NCBI GenBank assembly: GCA_965249815.1
Contig: CBDFMV010000003.1
Span: 1,302,001-1,366,000, forward strand
DNA length: 64,000 nt
Direction of reading: 5' to 3'
Source of the DNA: JAJAZB01 sp965249815
GTDB taxonomy: Bacteria > Bacteroidota > Bacteroidia > Cytophagales > Spirosomataceae
The translations under genes and the position numbers were made by a program. Below are positions 1 through 9,599 of this stretch, in pieces (position 1 is the first letter of the stretch; each line of letters starts with the position of its first letter). The notes beneath the pieces are model-generated. The model had not been told where the DNA came from and did not search any database. It saw only the letters and a list, made by a program, of their open reading frames with translations.

Positions 1-1230
1 CGACAACCGGTTCAGAAACCGGTCGCGCTCGAACGAGCGGTTTTCTACGCCGTCGAACAGCCGCGCCCAGTTGTTGACGTTGTGGCGCTGGGTGGGCGAC
101 TTTTCGGGCAGGTGGGGCGTGGCGGGAATGGCTTTTCGCTCTGGTGCGGGGGCCACGGCGGTCGCGGGAGCGGAGCCAAATGAACCGCCGCCGATGAACA
201 TCGAGTTGACGTCGAGTTCAAAATCGAGCGACGGGGCCAGGTTGTACACGCCCGTGGACTTTTTCACCGCCGCCCGCACGATGGCGTACACCGAGCGCTC
301 GTCGTCGAACTTGATTTCGGTTTTGGTTGGGTGGACGTTGATGTCGATGTGCGCCGGGTCGATTTCGATGAACAGCACGTAAAACGGGTGGCTGTTGTCG
401 GCAATCAGCCCCTCGAAGGCGCTCAGCACGGCGTGGTGCAGGTAGTTGTGGCGCACGTACCGGTTGTTGACGAAAAAAAACTGTTCGCCCCGGACTTTCT
501 TGGCAAACTCCGGCTTGCCCACGTAGCCCGTCACGCTCACGAAGGGCGTCTGCTCGCTGCACGGCGCGAGTTGCTCGCGGTAGGTTTTGCCGAACAAATC
601 CACGATGCGGCGGCTGAGTTTGCCCGTCGGCAGCGTGTACACTTCCGAATCGTTGTGGAAAAGTGAAAACCCGACCTCCGGGTTGGCCAGGGCCACGCGC
701 TGGAATTCGTCGAGCACGTGCCGCATCTCGACCGGGTTGGATTTCAGGAAATTGCGCCGGGCCGGGACGTTGAAAAACAGATTTTTCACGCACAAACTCG
801 TGCCCTGCGGCGTGGCGACGGGTTCCTGGGTTTTTACTTCCGAAGCGTCGATACAGAGCCGGGTGCCGAGTTCATCGTCGGCGCGGCGGGTGCGGAGTTC
901 GACCTGCGCCACGGCGGCAATGGAGGCCAGCGCTTCGCCCCGGAAACCCATCGTGCGGATTTTGAAGAGATCCTCAGAAGTGCGGATTTTCGACGTAGCG
1001 TGGCGCTCGAAGCTCATCCGGGCGTCGGTTTCGCTCATGCCCGCGCCGTTGTCGATGACCTGCACGAGCGTTTTCCCAGCTTCTTTCACGACCAACTGCA
1101 CCTGCGTCGCCCCGGCGTCTACGCTATTTTCGAGCAGTTCTTTCACGACCGAGGCCGGGCGCTGAACGACCTCCCCGGCGGCAATCTGGTTGGCAATCGA
1201 ATCGGGCAGCAGGCGGATAATGTCGGACAT
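1..1230 (-). CDS. mutL: DNA mismatch repair protein MutL, N-terminal part (runs off the left edge)
   Basis: Reading from ATG at 1230 leftwards gives an uninterrupted 410-codon frame with no stop before the window edge. The protein starts MSDIIRLLPDSIANQIAAGE and shows the GHKL ATPase motifs of MutL: ELLENSVDAGA (about residues 31-41), the DNGAGM box (60-65), HATSKI (77-82) and GFRGEALASI (95-104). These bind ATP and Mg in the N-terminal domain, which couples MutS mismatch recognition to downstream repair. The later segment FFFVNNRYVRH is the conserved second-domain motif. MutL proteins are usually 600-700 residues, so the C-terminal dimerisation/endonuclease domain lies outside the window. 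The gene is divergent from the GH28-like gene at 1536. Identification is secure; only the 3' end is unknown. Confidence 0.96.
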   Translation of the reverse strand, partial: MSDIIRLLPDSIANQIAAGEVVQRPASVVKELLENSVDAGATQVQLVVKEAGKTLVQVIDNGAGMSETDARMSFERHATSKIRTSEDLFKIRTMGFRGEALASIAAVAQVELRTRRADDELGTRLCIDASEVKTQEPVATPQGTSLCVKNLFFNVPARRNFLKSNPVEMRHVLDEFQRVALANPEVGFSLFHNDSEVYTLPTGKLSRRIVDLFGKTYREQLAPCSEQTPFVSVTGYVGKPEFAKKVRGEQFFFVNNRYVRHNYLHHAVLSAFEGLIADNSHPFYVLFIEIDPAHIDINVHPTKTEIKFDDERSVYAIVRAAVKKSTGVYNLAPSLDFELDVNSMFIGGGSFGSAPATAVAPAPERKAIPATPHLPEKSPTQRHNVNNWARLFDGVENRSFERDRFLNRLS

Positions 1231-1535
1231 GCGCTTGACTGAAAACCGCCCCTTTTCGCGGCGGGAACAGTCTGCAAGTTCGCCCTATTTCCCGCCAAAA
1301 CCAAAGCGGTTGCCCCAGGCTTTTGCCAAAAAAACCGCCGGAATCGGGCCGGTTTGGGTTCTTGCCGACTTTTCGTTTAAAACCAGTACACGGCAAAATC
1401 CTGGGGGTGGTCTTTACCGACAGCACCCGATGGTTTCCTGCATTCAGACCCGTTATTTCGTCGCCGGGTACGTCAACCACGCCCGGTTGCCGCCGCGCAG
1501 GGCCGTACTGCCTTTGAAAACGAAACCGTTAGCCT
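1231..1535. other. Intergenic region between divergent mutL and GH28-like gene
   Basis: This 305-bp gap must hold the promoters of both divergent genes. I see no convincing ORF in it: the candidates are extensions in the shadow of the flanking genes. I see no strong inverted repeat either. No confident -33/-7 promoter pair could be assigned by eye. Confidence 0.5.
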
Positions 1536-3020
1536 ATGCTTTTTTTCAAAATCCATCCCCGGAGTGGCGGGTCCCGTTACCGGGTTATCGGGTTCCTGTT
1601 GGGGCTGGGCCTGCGCACCCTGGCCCAGTCAACCGGCTCACTCGTCGTTTACCCGACCCCGGCGGGCCTCGCGCCCGCACCCGATTTTCAGGTCTGGATC
1701 AATGGACGGGAACTGTTTCTTTACGACACCAAACCCGCCGCCATCGGCAGTTTCAGTTTTTCGGGCGAAGTGACCGTCGAGCTGACCGGCAAACAGGACA
1801 TCAAGTGGGTGGACGTGCGGCCCAAAAGCCGGGGCATCGTGCCCACGCTCCGGGACAACCGGGTGACCTTCAAACTCAACAAGCCCGGCCAGTTCAGCAT
1901 CGAATTTCACAACGAAAGTAAACGAGTGATTCACCTGTTTGCCAACCCGCCGGAGGCCGACATACCCCGGCCCGACGCGCCCGGTGTGCGCTATTTTCAG
2001 GGCGGCAGGGTGTATGACGTGGGCCTGATCGATCTGAAAGACGGCGAGCACCTCTACCTCGAAGGCGGCGCGGTGTTGAAAGGAAGCGTGCAGGCCACCA
2101 GTGCCCAAAACATCCGCATCAGCGGCCGGGGCATCCTCGACGGCGATTCCCTGCCGCGCGGCACGCGCATCGTGCTCCTCGACCGGGTCGAAGGAGCACG
2201 AGTGGAGGGCGTCACGCTCGTCAACAGCTACACCTGGACCCTGGAACCGATGTTTTGCCGAAACCTGCGCATCGACAACCTCAAAATTGTCAATTGGGAC
2301 TTCGGCTCCGACGGCATCGACCTCGTGGGCTGCAACGACGTGCGCATCACCAACAGTTTTGTGCGGGCCAACGACGACTGCATCGTGCTCAAAACCTGGA
2401 AGGGCACCGAGAAATACCCCCGCAGTCCCGAAGTCGGTTCCGACATCTCGGACGTTGCCGTGAGCAATTGCGTGTTCTGGAATATGCCCTGGGGCAATGC
2501 CCTCGAAATCGGCTTCGAACTCCGCGCCAACGCCGTCCGCGACGTTCGCTTCACCGACTGCGACATCATCCACGTGGAGCGCGGCGCGGCGATGAGCATC
2601 CACAACGGCGACTACGCCACGGTCGAAAACATTTTGTTTGAAAACATCCGCGTGGAAGACGCCCGCCACAAACTCATAGACCTGGCCGTGTTTTACTCCC
2701 AGTACAGCACCGACCACCCCGCCGACCCCGCCGAGCGCCGCCGCCGCTACAAAGCTGGAGCCTGGGACGGCGTGCTGTGGGTGTACCCCGGCGAAGAAGC
2801 GAAATACGCCGCCAAACGGGGGAAGATTCGCAACGTCACCTTCCGCAACATCGCCGTGGTGGACGGGCCAGTACCGTTTTCGATTCTTTCGGGCTACGAC
2901 GCCCAGCACGGGGTGGAAAACGTGCGCATCGAAAACCTGACGATTCTCGGTCGGCGGGTGCGAAGTCTGGCGGAAGGAAAGTTTTTCGTGGAAAACGCGA
3001 AGGGCGTTGTGCTGAAGTAG
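1536..3020 (+). CDS. Secreted glycoside hydrolase, GH28-like parallel beta-helix
   Basis: A 494-residue protein with a basic N-terminus and a hydrophobic stretch (GFLLGLGLRTLAQ), consistent with export. After a beta-rich N-terminal domain (about 30-150) comes a right-handed beta-helix with repeated short strands. It carries GSDGIDLVGC near residue 255 and RANDDCIVLK near 280. These correspond in position and spacing to the paired-Asp region of family 28 polygalacturonases and rhamnogalacturonan hydrolases. The canonical GHG and RIK motifs are not obvious, so an exact substrate cannot be named; a GH49/dextranase-like helix is an alternative. It heads a run of plus-strand carbohydrate genes including a GH78 rhamnosidase, which favours a pectic substrate. 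The start is the ATG at 1536, just before the signal-like segment. Confidence 0.75.
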   Translation: MLFFKIHPRSGGSRYRVIGFLLGLGLRTLAQSTGSLVVYPTPAGLAPAPDFQVWINGRELFLYDTKPAAIGSFSFSGEVTVELTGKQDIKWVDVRPKSRGIVPTLRDNRVTFKLNKPGQFSIEFHNESKRVIHLFANPPEADIPRPDAPGVRYFQGGRVYDVGLIDLKDGEHLYLEGGAVLKGSVQATSAQNIRISGRGILDGDSLPRGTRIVLLDRVEGARVEGVTLVNSYTWTLEPMFCRNLRIDNLKIVNWDFGSDGIDLVGCNDVRITNSFVRANDDCIVLKTWKGTEKYPRSPEVGSDISDVAVSNCVFWNMPWGNALEIGFELRANAVRDVRFTDCDIIHVERGAAMSIHNGDYATVENILFENIRVEDARHKLIDLAVFYSQYSTDHPADPAERRRRYKAGAWDGVLWVYPGEEAKYAAKRGKIRNVTFRNIAVVDGPVPFSILSGYDAQHGVENVRIENLTILGRRVRSLAEGKFFVENAKGVVLK

Positions 3021-3064
3021 GTGAATGTGTTCGCTTTTTCATCCATCCTTTTCACTCCATCTTG

Positions 3065-4723
3065 ATGCAACGCCTGTTTTTTAGTTTCAGCCTGTTGGTT
3101 CTTCTGGTGTTCGCTGCCCTCCTCCAGTCTCCCACCCTGGCCGGACCTGTTGGTTGGCTTAGAGGTTTTCCCCGGTCGGCCCAAGCCTCAACCGATTCGA
3201 GCCTCCTCGATTTCCCCGGAAAATTAGTGTACCATCGCATTCGCACCGATGCCGAAGGGAAAATCATCCCCTGGTTTTCGGCGGATCCGGGCACTGCCTA
3301 TGACCATAATTTGCGGCTGCTCTGGGGCTTCTGGCAACGCCTTGACACCTGCTGCGGAGGCGTGAAAGAATACCTTGTTCACCGAACCTGGATGCCCAAA
3401 ATGCCCGGCAACGGCATCGGCGGGGACCAGACGGCGATGGTGCTTTCGTCATGGAATCTGCTTTACGCCTACCTCGGCGATCGGACACTGGTCGCCAACA
3501 TGGTGTATCAGGCGGAGCGTCATCTCGATTACGGCCTTTCGGCCCCGACGGATGCCTGGCCTTACCTGCCGTACCCCTGCAACACCGAGCGCCGGGCCGT
3601 ATACGATGGAGATTTGATTCTCGGCAAGGGATTTATCCAGCCCGACAAGGCCGGATCGTTCGGGGCTGAATTGGTAATGCTTTACAAATTGACCGGCAAA
3701 CAAAAATACCTTAGGGCGGCGGTCAACATCGCCAATACCCTGGTGGCAAAGGTGCAGCCCGGCGATTATGACCATTCGCCGCTACCGTTTAAAGTCCACG
3801 CTAAAACCGGGGAAATCGGGGTTCTAAAAAGCGACAAAGGCGTCGTGCAGGCCCAATCGACCTACACCACCAACTGGACGGGCACACTGCGTTTGCTCGA
3901 CGAGCTAACCCAGCTTGGGCAGGGGAGCCGGGTCGTTTACCGCCGGGCTTTCGATACCATCGCTGCCTGGCTGAAAAAATACCCGATTCAGAACCAACGC
4001 TGGGGGCCTTTTTTTGAGGATATCTCAATGTGGTCGGACACGGAAATCAACGCGGGTACGATGGCCATGTACCTGCTCGACCATCCCACCTGGAGTGCGA
4101 CCGGAACGCAGGACGCCCGACGAATTCAGGATTGGGTAATCAACACCCTGGGCATCGACAAGTACAAAGTATACGGATGCACGGTTATTGGGGAGCAGTC
4201 GGTGTACAAAATGGAAGGCAACAGCCATACCTCGCGCCACGCTTCCATCGAGTTGCGGTACGCCGAAGTGACAGGCGACCTTGCCTTGAAACCCGAAGCT
4301 ATCCGCCAACTCAATTGGGCCACGTACATGGTCGATTACGACGGGAAAAACCGCTGGCCCAATCTGAAGTATTACGAACTTTGGTGGACGGACGGCTACG
4401 GCGACTACGTGCGGCACTACCTCCGGGCCATGGCAGCGGCCCCCGAACTGGCCCCCGCCGATCAAAATCACCTCCTCCGCACGACCGACGTCGTGACCAC
4501 CATTTCCTACGGTTCCCGGGCGATTCATTACCGTACGTTTTCGCCCCATTCGACTGAAACCCTACGACTCACGGCGAAGCCAACCCGCGTGACGGCGGGC
4601 GGCCGTACCCTGGCGGAAAGGGCCGGTCCTGAAGCCAACGGCTTCACCTGGCAACCGCTGGCCCAGGGCGGAGTGCTGCGGCTGACGCACCAGAGTAGCC
4701 AAAAGGTAAGTATCTGGTTCTGA
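3065..4723 (+). CDS. Secreted (alpha/alpha)-toroid carbohydrate-active protein, family unassigned
   Basis: A 552-residue protein beginning MQRLFFSFSLLVLLVFAALL, a typical signal peptide. The frame stays open further upstream inside the previous gene, but only this ATG yields a signal sequence. The body is rich in helix pairs with Trp/Tyr/Asp clusters such as NLRLLWGFWQRLDTCCGG, WNLLYAYLGD and KYYELWWTDGYGDYVRHYL. That is the style of (alpha/alpha)6-toroid lyases, epimerases and unsaturated-uronyl hydrolases. The last 90 residues look like a beta-sandwich tail. I do not recognise the exact family. Its place between a GH28-like enzyme and a rhamnosidase suggests depolymerisation of a uronic-acid-containing polysaccharide, by inference only. 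Confidence 0.6.
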   Translation: MQRLFFSFSLLVLLVFAALLQSPTLAGPVGWLRGFPRSAQASTDSSLLDFPGKLVYHRIRTDAEGKIIPWFSADPGTAYDHNLRLLWGFWQRLDTCCGGVKEYLVHRTWMPKMPGNGIGGDQTAMVLSSWNLLYAYLGDRTLVANMVYQAERHLDYGLSAPTDAWPYLPYPCNTERRAVYDGDLILGKGFIQPDKAGSFGAELVMLYKLTGKQKYLRAAVNIANTLVAKVQPGDYDHSPLPFKVHAKTGEIGVLKSDKGVVQAQSTYTTNWTGTLRLLDELTQLGQGSRVVYRRAFDTIAAWLKKYPIQNQRWGPFFEDISMWSDTEINAGTMAMYLLDHPTWSATGTQDARRIQDWVINTLGIDKYKVYGCTVIGEQSVYKMEGNSHTSRHASIELRYAEVTGDLALKPEAIRQLNWATYMVDYDGKNRWPNLKYYELWWTDGYGDYVRHYLRAMAAAPELAPADQNHLLRTTDVVTTISYGSRAIHYRTFSPHSTETLRLTAKPTRVTAGGRTLAERAGPEANGFTWQPLAQGGVLRLTHQSSQKVSIWF

Positions 4724-4804
4724 ACGTAACCAGTTGGCCGGAACGGCACAACCTTCTTTTTCACCCCCCTTGCCGGAAAATCGTCCGCACCCCGCTGCCC
4801 CTAC

Positions 4805-7219
4805 ATGAACGACGCTAAGCCCCACCCAACGCGCTTCCGATTCGCGCTTTCGGCGACCCTGCTGAGCCTGAGCCTTTGTCCCGGGCTGGCCCAGCCCACC
4901 GCTTCGGCCATCAACCCGGAGTTGCTCGCCAAACGCTGGCCCGCGTCGTGGATTGCGCCGCCCAACGTGCCGCTGAAGGACTACGGGGTGTTCCATTTTC
5001 GGAAAACGGTGGAACTGCCCGAAAAACCCGCTCGGTTCGTCGTCCATGTCAGCGCCGACAACCGCTACCAGCTTTTCGTCAACGGCCAACTCGTCAGCCT
5101 CGGCCCGGCGCGGGGCGACGTGGCCCACTGGCGCTTCGAAACCGTGGACCTCGCGCCGTTTCTGCAACGCGGCGAAAACGTGCTGGCCGCCGTCGTCTGG
5201 AATTTCGGGCCGCACGCGCCACTGGCGCAGATGAGCGACCAGACCGGGTTTATCATGCAGGGAAATTCAACGGCGGAGGCGGTCGTCAACACGGATAGTG
5301 CCGGTTGGAAAGTGCTTCAAAATAGGGCCTACACGCCCATTCCCTGGGGGCCGGTCGCCAAACTCGACAACTACTGGTACTTCGTCGTCGGGGCCACCGA
5401 CGACGTGGACGCGTCGCGCTACCCCTGGGGCTGGCAAAGTACCGACTACGACGACTCGGCCTGGGCAACTCCCCGCAAACTGGCTCAGGGCAAAACCGAC
5501 GGCGTAGCGGGCGACGTCAACTGGAATTTAGTGCCGCGAACCATCCCACCGCTCGAAGCGAGGGAGCAGCCCTTCGCCGCCGTTCGGCGAACAACGGGAT
5601 TGGCGGTGCCGCCGGAATTTTTGACCGGCAAAACCGACCTGACGATTCCCGCCAACGCCACCGTTTCCGTCCTGCTCGATCAGGGCGTGCTCACCACCGC
5701 CTACCCGCGCCTGCTCGTCAGCGGGGGCAGAGGGAGTTTGGTCAAACTCAGCTACGCCGAAGCGTTGTTCGATTCGACGAAAGAAAAGGCGAACCGCAAC
5801 CGGGTTGAAGGGATGCAGTTCATCGGCTTCGACGACCGCTTCCGGCCCGATGGCGGCAGTCGGCGCGAGTTCCGGCCGCTTTGGTTTCGCACCTTCCGCT
5901 ACGCGCAACTCGACGTGCAAACCGGGGCCGAACCGCTCACCATTCACCGCCTCGACAGCCGGTTTACGGCGTACCCCTTCGAGGAAAAGGCTCGTTTTTC
6001 CAGTTCCGATTCCACCCTGAAATCCATCTGGACCATCGGCTGGCGCACGGCCCGGCTCTGCGCCAACGAAACCTACATAGATTGTCCGTACTACGAGCAG
6101 TTGCAGTACATCGGCGACACGCGCATTCAGGCGCTGATCTCGCTCTACGTTTCGGGCGACGACCGGCTGGCGCGCAACGCCCTCCAGCAGTTCAACCACT
6201 CGCGCATTCCCGAAGGCATCACCCAAAGCCGCTACCCCAGCGAACTCGTGCAGATTACGCCGACGTTTTCGCTCGCCTGGGTGCTGATGGTGCATGATTA
6301 CTACATGCACCGGTCCGACGAGGCGTTTGTGAAAGGCTTCCTGCCCGGCATCCGCGACGTGCTCGACTGGTTCGAAACGCAAATCAATGCGGGCGGGCTG
6401 GTCAACGCGTTGCCGTACTACGATTTCTTCGATTCGCAGTACCCGCTGCACGAAATTGCCCGAAAATCCGACGGGCGCGGCCTGACCGTCAGCACGTTGT
6501 ACTACGCCTACGCGCTTGACCACGCCGTGGCGTTGTTCGGGCGTTTTGGTAAACCCGGCGAAGCCATGTACTACCAACGGCTTTCGGCCAGACTCAAAAA
6601 AGCGGTTTTCCAGCAGTGCTACGACCCGGCGCGGGGCCTCTTCGCCGATTCGCCCACCAAAACCCACTTCAGCCAGCACGCCAGCGTGATGGCCATCCTC
6701 ACCGACGCGGCTCCTGCCCCCGACCAGCCGCGCCTGATGAACCGCGTTTTGACTGACACCAGCCTGCTCAAAGCCGCCACGTACTTTCAGTTTTACAACG
6801 CGCAGGCGTTGCGCAAAACCGGGCTGGCCGACCAATACCTGCCCGGCCTGGGTTCGTGGCGCGGCATGGTGGCCCAGGGCCTGAGCACCTTCGCCGAGTG
6901 GGAAATCGAGCCGCGCTCCGACTGCCACGCCTGGAGCGCCAGCCCGAATTATTACTTTCTTTCGCTGGTGGCAGGCATCGTGCCCGCTTCGCCGGGGTTC
7001 AAAACGGTGCGCGTGCAACCGGCGCTGGGGCCACTCACCGAATTGACCGCCGCCGTGCCCCACCCGGCGGGCGAGATTCGGGTGGCGGTAAAACGCGCGG
7101 GCAAAAGCGGACTTTCGGGCGCGGTCACGCTGCCCGCTGGTCTGACGGGAACGTTCGTCTGGAATGGGAAAATCCAGGCCCTGAAAGCGGGTAGCAACGC
7201 CATTAAATCCTCTTTTTGA
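4805..7219 (+). CDS. Alpha-L-rhamnosidase-like glycoside hydrolase (GH78)
   Basis: An 804-residue exported protein with a signal peptide ending near SLCPGLAQ. The opening WPASWIAPP and the segment ADNRYQLFVNGQ/GPARGD match the N-terminal beta-sandwich domains of bacterial GH78 enzymes. The catalytic (alpha/alpha)6 domain contains YIDCPYYEQLQYIGDTRIQ (about residues 423-441), the family's signature acidic cluster. Near the C-terminus is DCHAWSASPNYYF (about 703), the conserved Trp/His region before the final beta domain. GH78 enzymes release terminal alpha-L-rhamnose from rhamnogalacturonan or rhamnosides by inversion. Length is normal for a compact family member. It overlaps the alternative TTG start of the next gene and is probably co-transcribed with it. 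Family assignment is strong; the exact linkage is unknown. Confidence 0.87.
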   Translation: MNDAKPHPTRFRFALSATLLSLSLCPGLAQPTASAINPELLAKRWPASWIAPPNVPLKDYGVFHFRKTVELPEKPARFVVHVSADNRYQLFVNGQLVSLGPARGDVAHWRFETVDLAPFLQRGENVLAAVVWNFGPHAPLAQMSDQTGFIMQGNSTAEAVVNTDSAGWKVLQNRAYTPIPWGPVAKLDNYWYFVVGATDDVDASRYPWGWQSTDYDDSAWATPRKLAQGKTDGVAGDVNWNLVPRTIPPLEAREQPFAAVRRTTGLAVPPEFLTGKTDLTIPANATVSVLLDQGVLTTAYPRLLVSGGRGSLVKLSYAEALFDSTKEKANRNRVEGMQFIGFDDRFRPDGGSRREFRPLWFRTFRYAQLDVQTGAEPLTIHRLDSRFTAYPFEEKARFSSSDSTLKSIWTIGWRTARLCANETYIDCPYYEQLQYIGDTRIQALISLYVSGDDRLARNALQQFNHSRIPEGITQSRYPSELVQITPTFSLAWVLMVHDYYMHRSDEAFVKGFLPGIRDVLDWFETQINAGGLVNALPYYDFFDSQYPLHEIARKSDGRGLTVSTLYYAYALDHAVALFGRFGKPGEAMYYQRLSARLKKAVFQQCYDPARGLFADSPTKTHFSQHASVMAILTDAAPAPDQPRLMNRVLTDTSLLKAATYFQFYNAQALRKTGLADQYLPGLGSWRGMVAQGLSTFAEWEIEPRSDCHAWSASPNYYFLSLVAGIVPASPGFKTVRVQPALGPLTELTAAVPHPAGEIRVAVKRAGKSGLSGAVTLPAGLTGTFVWNGKIQALKAGSNAIKSSF

Positions 7220-7236
7220 GGAACAACCTGAATGTT

Positions 7237-9567
7237 ATGAATCTGAAACGGTCCTTTTTGAAACTTAGCCTGCTCGCAGTTTCCGCGCTGGTCGTTACCT
7301 GCAACGTGGCCCGCAAAACCCCGCCGACGGCTTCGCAAACGACTTCGCCAACCCCCGCCGAGGAGCCGGTTGGCGTGGTGCTGAATCCCTCCCCGGCTCA
7401 GTTGACGCCCGAGCAAAGCCTGCGCTCGTTTCGCCTGCCGCCGGGCTACCGGATGGAACTCGTCGCCAGCGATCCGATGATTCGCGAACCCGTCGCCCTG
7501 GCCTGGGACGGCAACGGCGTGCTCTACGTGGCCGAAATGGACACGTACATGCAGGACGTGGACGGCTCGCACGAACACGACCCGGTTAGCCGGGTGATGC
7601 GGCTCGAAGACACGGACGGCGACGGGAAAATGGACAGAAGTTCGGTGTTCATCGACAAGCTCGTGCTGCCCCGGATGCTGCTCTGCGTCGACCACGAGGT
7701 GTGGGTCAACGAAACCGACACCTATGACATCAACCGCTACCGCGATACCGACGGCGACGGCGTGGCCGACGAGAAAAAACCGCTCTACAACCCCGGCAAA
7801 AAAGCCCCCGGCAACCTCGAACATCAGCGCAGCGGCCTGGATTGGAACCTCGACAACTACATTTACGTCACCGTCGATCCGGTGCGGTTTCGCTACACCG
7901 GCGGCAAACTGCAAGTCGACTCGATTCCGGGCGGTTCGCGCGGGCAGTGGGGCCTCACCCACGACAACTACGGGCGGCTGTACTACTCCAACGCGGGCGG
8001 CGAAATCCCCGTCGTGGCGTTTCAAATCAACCCCGTGTACGGTTCGCTCGAATTTCCCGACCAGTTCAGCGAAGAATTCAGCGCCGTGTGGCCCATCATT
8101 TCGACCCCCGACGTGCAGGGCGGCCTGCGGCGGATGCGCGGGGCCGACAGCACGCTCAACCACTTCACGGCGTCCAACGGCCAGTCCATTTTCCGGGGCG
8201 ACCGCCTGCCCGCCGACCTGGTGGGCGATTACCTCATCGGCGAACCCGTGGCGCGCATCATCCGCCGGGCGAAAGTCAGCGACGTGCACGGAAAACGCAC
8301 GCTCGAAAACGCCTACCGCGAAAAGGAATTCATCGCCTCGACCGACATGAATTTCCGGCCCGTCAATACCTACACCGGGCCGGACGGCTGTTTGTACATC
8401 GTCGACATGAACCGGGGCATCATTCAGGAATCGCAGTGGACCAACGAAGGCAGCTACCTCCGCCCGCAGATTCAGCGCCTCGGGTTGGACAAAAACCGGC
8501 AGCACGGGCGCATTTACCGGCTCGTGTACGACGGCCTGAAACCCGGCCCGAAACCCCACCTGCTCGACCAGCCCGCCGCCCAACTCGTGCCGCACCTCGA
8601 CCACCCCAACGGCTGGTGGCGCGACAACGCCCAGAAGCAACTCGTGCTGCTCGGCGACCGCTCGGTGGTGCCGCGTTTGAAAGAAATGGTGGGCGGAACG
8701 GCAACTCCGAAACCCTCCGCCCTCGGTCGGCTGCACGCGCTCTGGACGCTCGAAGGCCTCGACGTCCTCGACAAAAATACCGTTGAAATGGCCCTCCGCG
8801 ACGAAGACGCCCAGGTGCGCCGGGCGGCGGTGTGGATCAGCGAACGGTACGTGAAGGCGGGCGACGAGACCGTGATTGCAGGCCTCCAGGCTTTGAAAAC
8901 CGACCCCAGTTTCGACGTGCGCACCCAACTGCTGTTGTCATTGCACACCAGCAAATCGCCCCAGGCCCGCGCCCTGGCCGACGAAATTCTGGCCGAAAAC
9001 CCCACGAACGAAATGCTGGCGAGCGTTCGGAAAAGTTTGCTCAAAAACGACGACGTGAAAACCTACGGCCTGCGCCTGGGCCGCTTCGACGCCCCCGACC
9101 GCAACCGCATTCTCGCCGGGGCGACGATTTACAAATCGCTCTGCGCCACCTGCCACGGCCCCGACGGCAAGGGCCTGGCCACGGGCGGCGGCATGGTGGC
9201 TCCGCCGCTGGTGGGTTCGCGGCGGGTGGGCGGCGAAACCGGCCCGCTCGTCAGAATCCTGTTGCACGGGTTGTCCGGCCCCGTCGATGGGAAAAGCTAC
9301 CCCGACGTCATGCCCGCCATGGGCGCGAACGACGACGAGTGGCTTGCTTCGGTGCTGAGCTACGTCCGGTACGAATTCGGCGGCAACGGCAACCCGCCCC
9401 CGCCTCGCCCCAAACCGGCTCCCGGTACCACGCCCCCGCCGTTTGTGCGCCGCCCGCCCTTCAAACCCGTCGTGCAGCCCAACGAGGTGAAAAAAGGGCG
9501 GGAAGAAACCGCCGGGCGGACCAAAGCCTGGACCCTGGGCGAACTCGAAACCACGGGCGCACCGTAA
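7237..9567 (+). CDS. Exported membrane-bound dehydrogenase-like beta-propeller with HEAT repeats and C-terminal cytochrome c
   Basis: A 776-residue protein starting at ATG 7237; an upstream in-frame TTG at 7216 overlaps the rhamnosidase stop and is less likely. The N-terminus ends in ALVVTC, a possible lipobox. Residues about 50-430 form the propeller of PVC-type heme-binding or sorbosone-dehydrogenase-like proteins, with repeated acidic DTDGDG loops resembling calcium sites (DTDGDGKMDR, DTDGDGVADE). A helical HEAT-like region (about 440-610) follows. A monoheme cytochrome c carries CATCHG near residue 635 and a Met axial-ligand candidate in DVMPAMG. The Pro-rich tail PPPPRPKPAPG is probably a linker. 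The likely role is oxidation of a sugar or alcohol with electrons passed to the respiratory chain. Its substrate is unknown, but it sits in the polysaccharide cluster. Confidence 0.78.
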   Translation: MNLKRSFLKLSLLAVSALVVTCNVARKTPPTASQTTSPTPAEEPVGVVLNPSPAQLTPEQSLRSFRLPPGYRMELVASDPMIREPVALAWDGNGVLYVAEMDTYMQDVDGSHEHDPVSRVMRLEDTDGDGKMDRSSVFIDKLVLPRMLLCVDHEVWVNETDTYDINRYRDTDGDGVADEKKPLYNPGKKAPGNLEHQRSGLDWNLDNYIYVTVDPVRFRYTGGKLQVDSIPGGSRGQWGLTHDNYGRLYYSNAGGEIPVVAFQINPVYGSLEFPDQFSEEFSAVWPIISTPDVQGGLRRMRGADSTLNHFTASNGQSIFRGDRLPADLVGDYLIGEPVARIIRRAKVSDVHGKRTLENAYREKEFIASTDMNFRPVNTYTGPDGCLYIVDMNRGIIQESQWTNEGSYLRPQIQRLGLDKNRQHGRIYRLVYDGLKPGPKPHLLDQPAAQLVPHLDHPNGWWRDNAQKQLVLLGDRSVVPRLKEMVGGTATPKPSALGRLHALWTLEGLDVLDKNTVEMALRDEDAQVRRAAVWISERYVKAGDETVIAGLQALKTDPSFDVRTQLLLSLHTSKSPQARALADEILAENPTNEMLASVRKSLLKNDDVKTYGLRLGRFDAPDRNRILAGATIYKSLCATCHGPDGKGLATGGGMVAPPLVGSRRVGGETGPLVRILLHGLSGPVDGKSYPDVMPAMGANDDEWLASVLSYVRYEFGGNGNPPPPRPKPAPGTTPPPFVRRPPFKPVVQPNEVKKGREETAGRTKAWTLGELETTGAP

Positions 9568-9599
9568 GTTTTTGGCCAGGATAGTTTTTTAAAAAGAAG

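Noticed and set aside
1124..1480. 118-codon minus-strand frame reaching into the mutL upstream gap
   Set aside because: It overlaps mutL in a different frame, shows no motif and is Arg/Gly-rich.
1638..2909. 423-codon minus-strand open frame opposite the GH28-like gene
   Set aside because: His/Val/Ala-rich shadow with no motif; the plus-strand beta-helix is convincing.
2777..3064. In-frame upstream extension of the alpha/alpha-toroid gene
   Set aside because: It overlaps the GH28-like gene and lacks a signal peptide. The ATG at 3065 gives a clear one.
6952..8928. Long minus-strand open frame across the rhamnosidase and cytochrome-dehydrogenase genes
   Set aside because: It spans two genes with clear domains on the other strand. 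The composition is that of a third-position shadow in GC-rich DNA.
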